DNA of 64,000 nt from Marivirga lumbricoides (lineage in GTDB: Bacteria > Bacteroidota > Bacteroidia > Cytophagales > Cyclobacteriaceae): contig NZ_BMEC01000003.1 in NCBI RefSeq assembly GCF_014636295.1, forward strand, positions 372,001 to 436,000, read 5' to 3'. How positions within the stretch are numbered: the stretch's first letter is position 1; each line of letters starts with the position of its first letter. The notes under the pieces are model-generated. The model was not told the DNA's origin, did no database searches, and worked only from the letters and a program-made list of their open reading frames with translations. This document shows positions 61,811-64,000 of the stretch, one piece after another. Position numbers and translations under genes: made by a program.

Positions 61811-63085
61811 ATGAACAAGCAAGAAAAAATTAATGAGTTAATCACTGATTGGACTACTAACCCAAGGTGGAAAGATGTAGAAAGGGCCTACTCGGCAGAA
61901 GAGGTTATCAAGCTTTCAGGATCAGTAAAGATAGAATATAGCCTGGCCAGGCAAGGTGCAGAAAGGCTCTGGCACCTGCTTAATACGGAAGAGTATGTAG
62001 CTGGATTAGGTGCACTTACAGGAAACCAGGCCATTCAGGAGGTACAAGCCGGGCTAAAAGCTATTTATTTAAGTGGATGGCAAGTAGCTGCTGATGCTAA
62101 TTTAGCGGGGCAAATGTATCCTGACCAGAGTTTGTATCCGGCAGATAGTGTGCCTAATGTGGTAAAGCGGATTAATAATGCTTTATTAAGAGCAGATCAG
62201 ATTCAATCAGTAACAGGTGAAGGTAATGTGCATTGGATGGCGCCGATTGTAGCAGATGCTGAAGCCGGATTTGGAGGTAATTTAAATGCTTTTGAACTAA
62301 TGAAAGCTATGATTGAAGCCGGAGCCGCGGGCGTACATTTTGAAGATCAACTGTCATCAGCTAAAAAATGTGGCCATTTAGGTGGTAAAGTTTTGGTCCC
62401 TACTCAGGAGGCGATTAACAAATTGGTTTCTGCCCGCTTAGCCACTGATGTAATGGGAGTTCCTACCATTATAGTGGCTCGTACAGATGCCGATGCAGCC
62501 AATCTGATTACAAGTGATATAGATGAAAGAGATTTGCCTTTTATAACAGGTAGTCGCTCTTCCGAAGGATTTTATGCTGTCAGAAATGGTATAGAACAAG
62601 CCATTAGCAGGGGAGTGGCTTATGCGCCATATGCTGATTTGGTTTGGTGTGAAACGTCTCATCCTGATCTGGGAGAAGCAAGGGAATTTGCTCAGGCCAT
62701 TAAAGAAAAGTACCCTGATAAAATGCTGGCTTATAATTGCTCGCCTTCCTTCAACTGGGCTTCTAAGCTAACAGAAAATGAGATGCTGGAATATAGGGAG
62801 AGGCTGGCTGAGATGGGTTATAAGTTTCAGTTTATTACTTTAGCAGGCTTTCATGCCCTTAATACAGCTATGTTTGAACTGGCATCAGCTTACAAGGAAA
62901 GAGGGATGGCTGGTTACTCCGAACTGCAACAACGGGAATTCGCTTTGCAGTCGAAAGGCTTTAAGGCAGTAAAGCACCAGGCTTTTGTAGGAACAGCTTA
63001 TTTCGATGCAGTACAGAATACAGTTACCCAAGGAAAAGCTTCCACTCAGGCACTAAAAGGTTCTACTGAGGAGGCACAATTCTAG
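61811..63085 (+). CDS. aceA: Isocitrate lyase
   Basis: 424 residues, standard bacterial length. It splits isocitrate into succinate and glyoxylate. Signature [13 protein letters not shown] has the catalytic Cys; [19 protein letters not shown] and [21 protein letters not shown] give the Mg-binding acids; NCSPSFNW closes the site. With aceB it lets the cell grow on C2 compounds. An almost perfect 16-bp hairpin follows. Confidence 0.98.
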   Translation: MNKQEKINELITDWTTNPRWKDVERAYSAEEVIKLSGSVKIEYSLARQGAERLWHLLNTEEYVAGLGALTGNQAIQEVQAGLKAIYLSGWQVAADANLAGQMYPDQSLYPADSVPNVVKRINNALLRADQIQSVTGEGNVHWMAPIVADAEAGFGGNLNAFELMKAMIEAGAAGVHFEDQLSSAKKCGHLGGKVLVPTQEAINKLVSARLATDVMGVPTIIVARTDADAANLITSDIDERDLPFITGSRSSEGFYAVRNGIEQAISRGVAYAPYADLVWCETSHPDLGEAREFAQAIKEKYPDKMLAYNCSPSFNWASKLTENEMLEYRERLAEMGYKFQFITLAGFHALNTAMFELASAYKERGMAGYSELQQREFALQSKGFKAVKHQAFVGTAYFDAVQNTVTQGKASTQALKGSTEEAQF

Positions 63086-63102
63086 TTAGCTAAATTGTTT
63101 AA

Positions 63103-63140
63103 AGTAACATAGGTTTACAGCCATGTAAACCTATGTTACT
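63103..63140. terminator. Long hairpin after aceA
   Basis: AGTAACATAGGTTTAC (63103-63118) pairs perfectly over 16 bp with 63125-63140. No T-run follows, so it may work as an RNA-stabilising hairpin or as a weak bidirectional terminator between the convergent genes. Confidence 0.6.
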
Positions 63141-63186
63141 ACAAATTCCTACTTAATTCATTGTTTAAATATGAGTTGTATTGAAT

Positions 63187-64000
63187 TCATTTAAATTCTT
63201 CCACCGCATCACTTAAATCGTACACTTTGGCGTCAGGTAATAATCTTTTTACGATGCTAAAACCAGTAGCAGATCTATATCCACCAGCACAATGTATAAT
63301 AATTGGTTTTTGCTTATCAATCTCAGAAGTCCTCTCTCTTAATTCAGGCAAAGGAATATTTTTAGCTGATTGAAAGAATTTGCCATCAGCTACTTCTGAA
63401 GAGTTGCGTATATCAATGATGGTATAAGCATCAGGGTTTTTTCTAAAATCCTCTAAATTTATTTGCGGATCCTGTACCGTTTCACCTTTAGGTTGAACTA
63501 CAGCAGCTATTAAGTTGCTTTCATAACCTATTTTAGCGGCTCTGTAAATGGCGAAGTCCAAGTCTTTGTTATTTTGAGCTACTAAATAGTATTTCTCATT
63601 GGGTCCCACTATTGAGCCCAACCAGGTCTCGAATTTATCGTCTTTTTTATTCTGTATATTAATAGCTCCTTTAAGGTGACTTTTTTTAAACGCTTCCTGT
63701 GGCTGGGTGTCTATAATAAGCGCGTCTGAAGGGATTTCTGCTCCCTCTTTCTTTTCTACCTTTTTAATGGCTTCCTCTAATTCTGTTGCACCGCGTCTGT
63801 TAACTTCTACGCTATTAGGAAAGTATTTAGGTATAAAGGACTGTCCCTCTAAAAAAGCATCTATAAATTTTGCTTTATCTTTAATTTGAAAGGCCCAGTT
63901 ATTTGCCTTTTCTCTCGCTATGGTGCTGGTTAAGTCACTACTCATATTTTTTCCACATAATGAACCAGCTCCATGGGCAGGGTAAACAATGGTGTCATCA
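63187..64000 (-). CDS. MBL-fold hydrolase with C-terminal rhodanese domains, 5' end outside window
   Basis: The frame is open to the window end. Upstream of the ATG at 63945 it reads DDTIVYPAHGAGSLCGKNMSSDL, the end of a metallo-beta-lactamase domain, so this is the C-terminal 270 codons of a longer protein. Two rhodanese domains follow: DALIIDTQPQEAFKKSHLKGAINI (no cysteine) and YTIIDIRNSSEVADGKFFQSAKNIPLPEL...PIIIHCAGGYRSATGFSIV, where Cys is in the CAGGYRS active-site loop. MBL plus rhodanese is the architecture of persulfide dioxygenase-rhodanese fusions, which oxidise persulfide sulfur. Confidence 0.88.
   Translation of the reverse strand, partial: DDTIVYPAHGAGSLCGKNMSSDLTSTIAREKANNWAFQIKDKAKFIDAFLEGQSFIPKYFPNSVEVNRRGATELEEAIKKVEKKEGAEIPSDALIIDTQPQEAFKKSHLKGAINIQNKKDDKFETWLGSIVGPNEKYYLVAQNNKDLDFAIYRAAKIGYESNLIAAVVQPKGETVQDPQINLEDFRKNPDAYTIIDIRNSSEVADGKFFQSAKNIPLPELRERTSEIDKQKPIIIHCAGGYRSATGFSIVKRLLPDAKVYDLSDAVEEFK

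Overview
The window is a 64 kb piece of a Bacteroidota chromosome, most likely order Cytophagales; a Marivirga-like marine genus is a guess. The support is AT-rich DNA, a type IX secretion C-terminal signal (8387-9805), Bacteroidota-restricted families (DUF3822, DUF3127, DUF3817), E1 alpha/beta fused in one protein, PP2C/SpoIIE phosphatase and histidine kinase proteins with N-terminal TPRs, and promoter elements of the form TAnnTTTG in place of sigma70 -10 boxes. Several -7 elements end only 4-12 nt before the start codon, so leaderless or very short leaders look common.

Layout. 0-32.9 kb is mostly core genome: an ABC transporter cut by the left edge, a small envelope operon, a dolichyl-phosphate-mannose-synthase-like glycosyltransferase, a GmhB-like phosphatase, purB, a T9SS substrate, a lipoprotein asparaginase, a 1579-residue TPR protein with a degenerate trypsin-like head, aroQ/xerD, the coaD-DUF3822 operon, a RecD-like helicase, a degraded IS1182-type element full of small palindromes (22.44-23.25 kb), a BamA-like barrel, a TPR-SpoIIE phosphatase, guaA, an LpoA-like TPR/periplasmic-binding protein, hemL and an outer membrane protein. 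32.9-37.7 kb holds pgi, a PaaE-type flavo-iron-sulfur reductase and an M3 peptidase. 37.7-40.55 kb is a non-coding island of REP-like palindromes containing a near-exact 1.25 kb tandem duplication. 40.5-46.4 kb holds a histidine kinase, a GGCT-like protein, the fused E1 dehydrogenase and hemF.

46.4-58.3 kb is accessory: a Doc-type toxin-antitoxin pair, a Crp-family regulator facing a consensus TGTGA-N6-TCACA site upstream of ridA, a secreted esterase, a complete Hachiman anti-phage module (hamA, hamB) inside an imperfect inverted repeat, a GT-C glycosyltransferase, a second toxin-antitoxin pair whose RelE/ParE toxin is frameshifted at an A6 run, and small genes (DinB/DUF1569, TonB-C-like, MepB).

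58.3-63.1 kb is a glyoxylate-shunt unit: a RamB/ScfR-like regulator divergent from aceB-aceA, with six TTCGCT half-sites in the intergenic region, two palindromes among them, one overlapping the aceB -33 element. The right edge cuts an MBL-fold/rhodanese protein.

No rRNA, tRNA or CRISPR array was seen. The best systems are Hachiman (known), the RamB-like/aceBA switch and the Crp/ridA pair. The least explained structure is the palindrome island and its relative beside the aceB promoter, where both arms of a hairpin have changed together.
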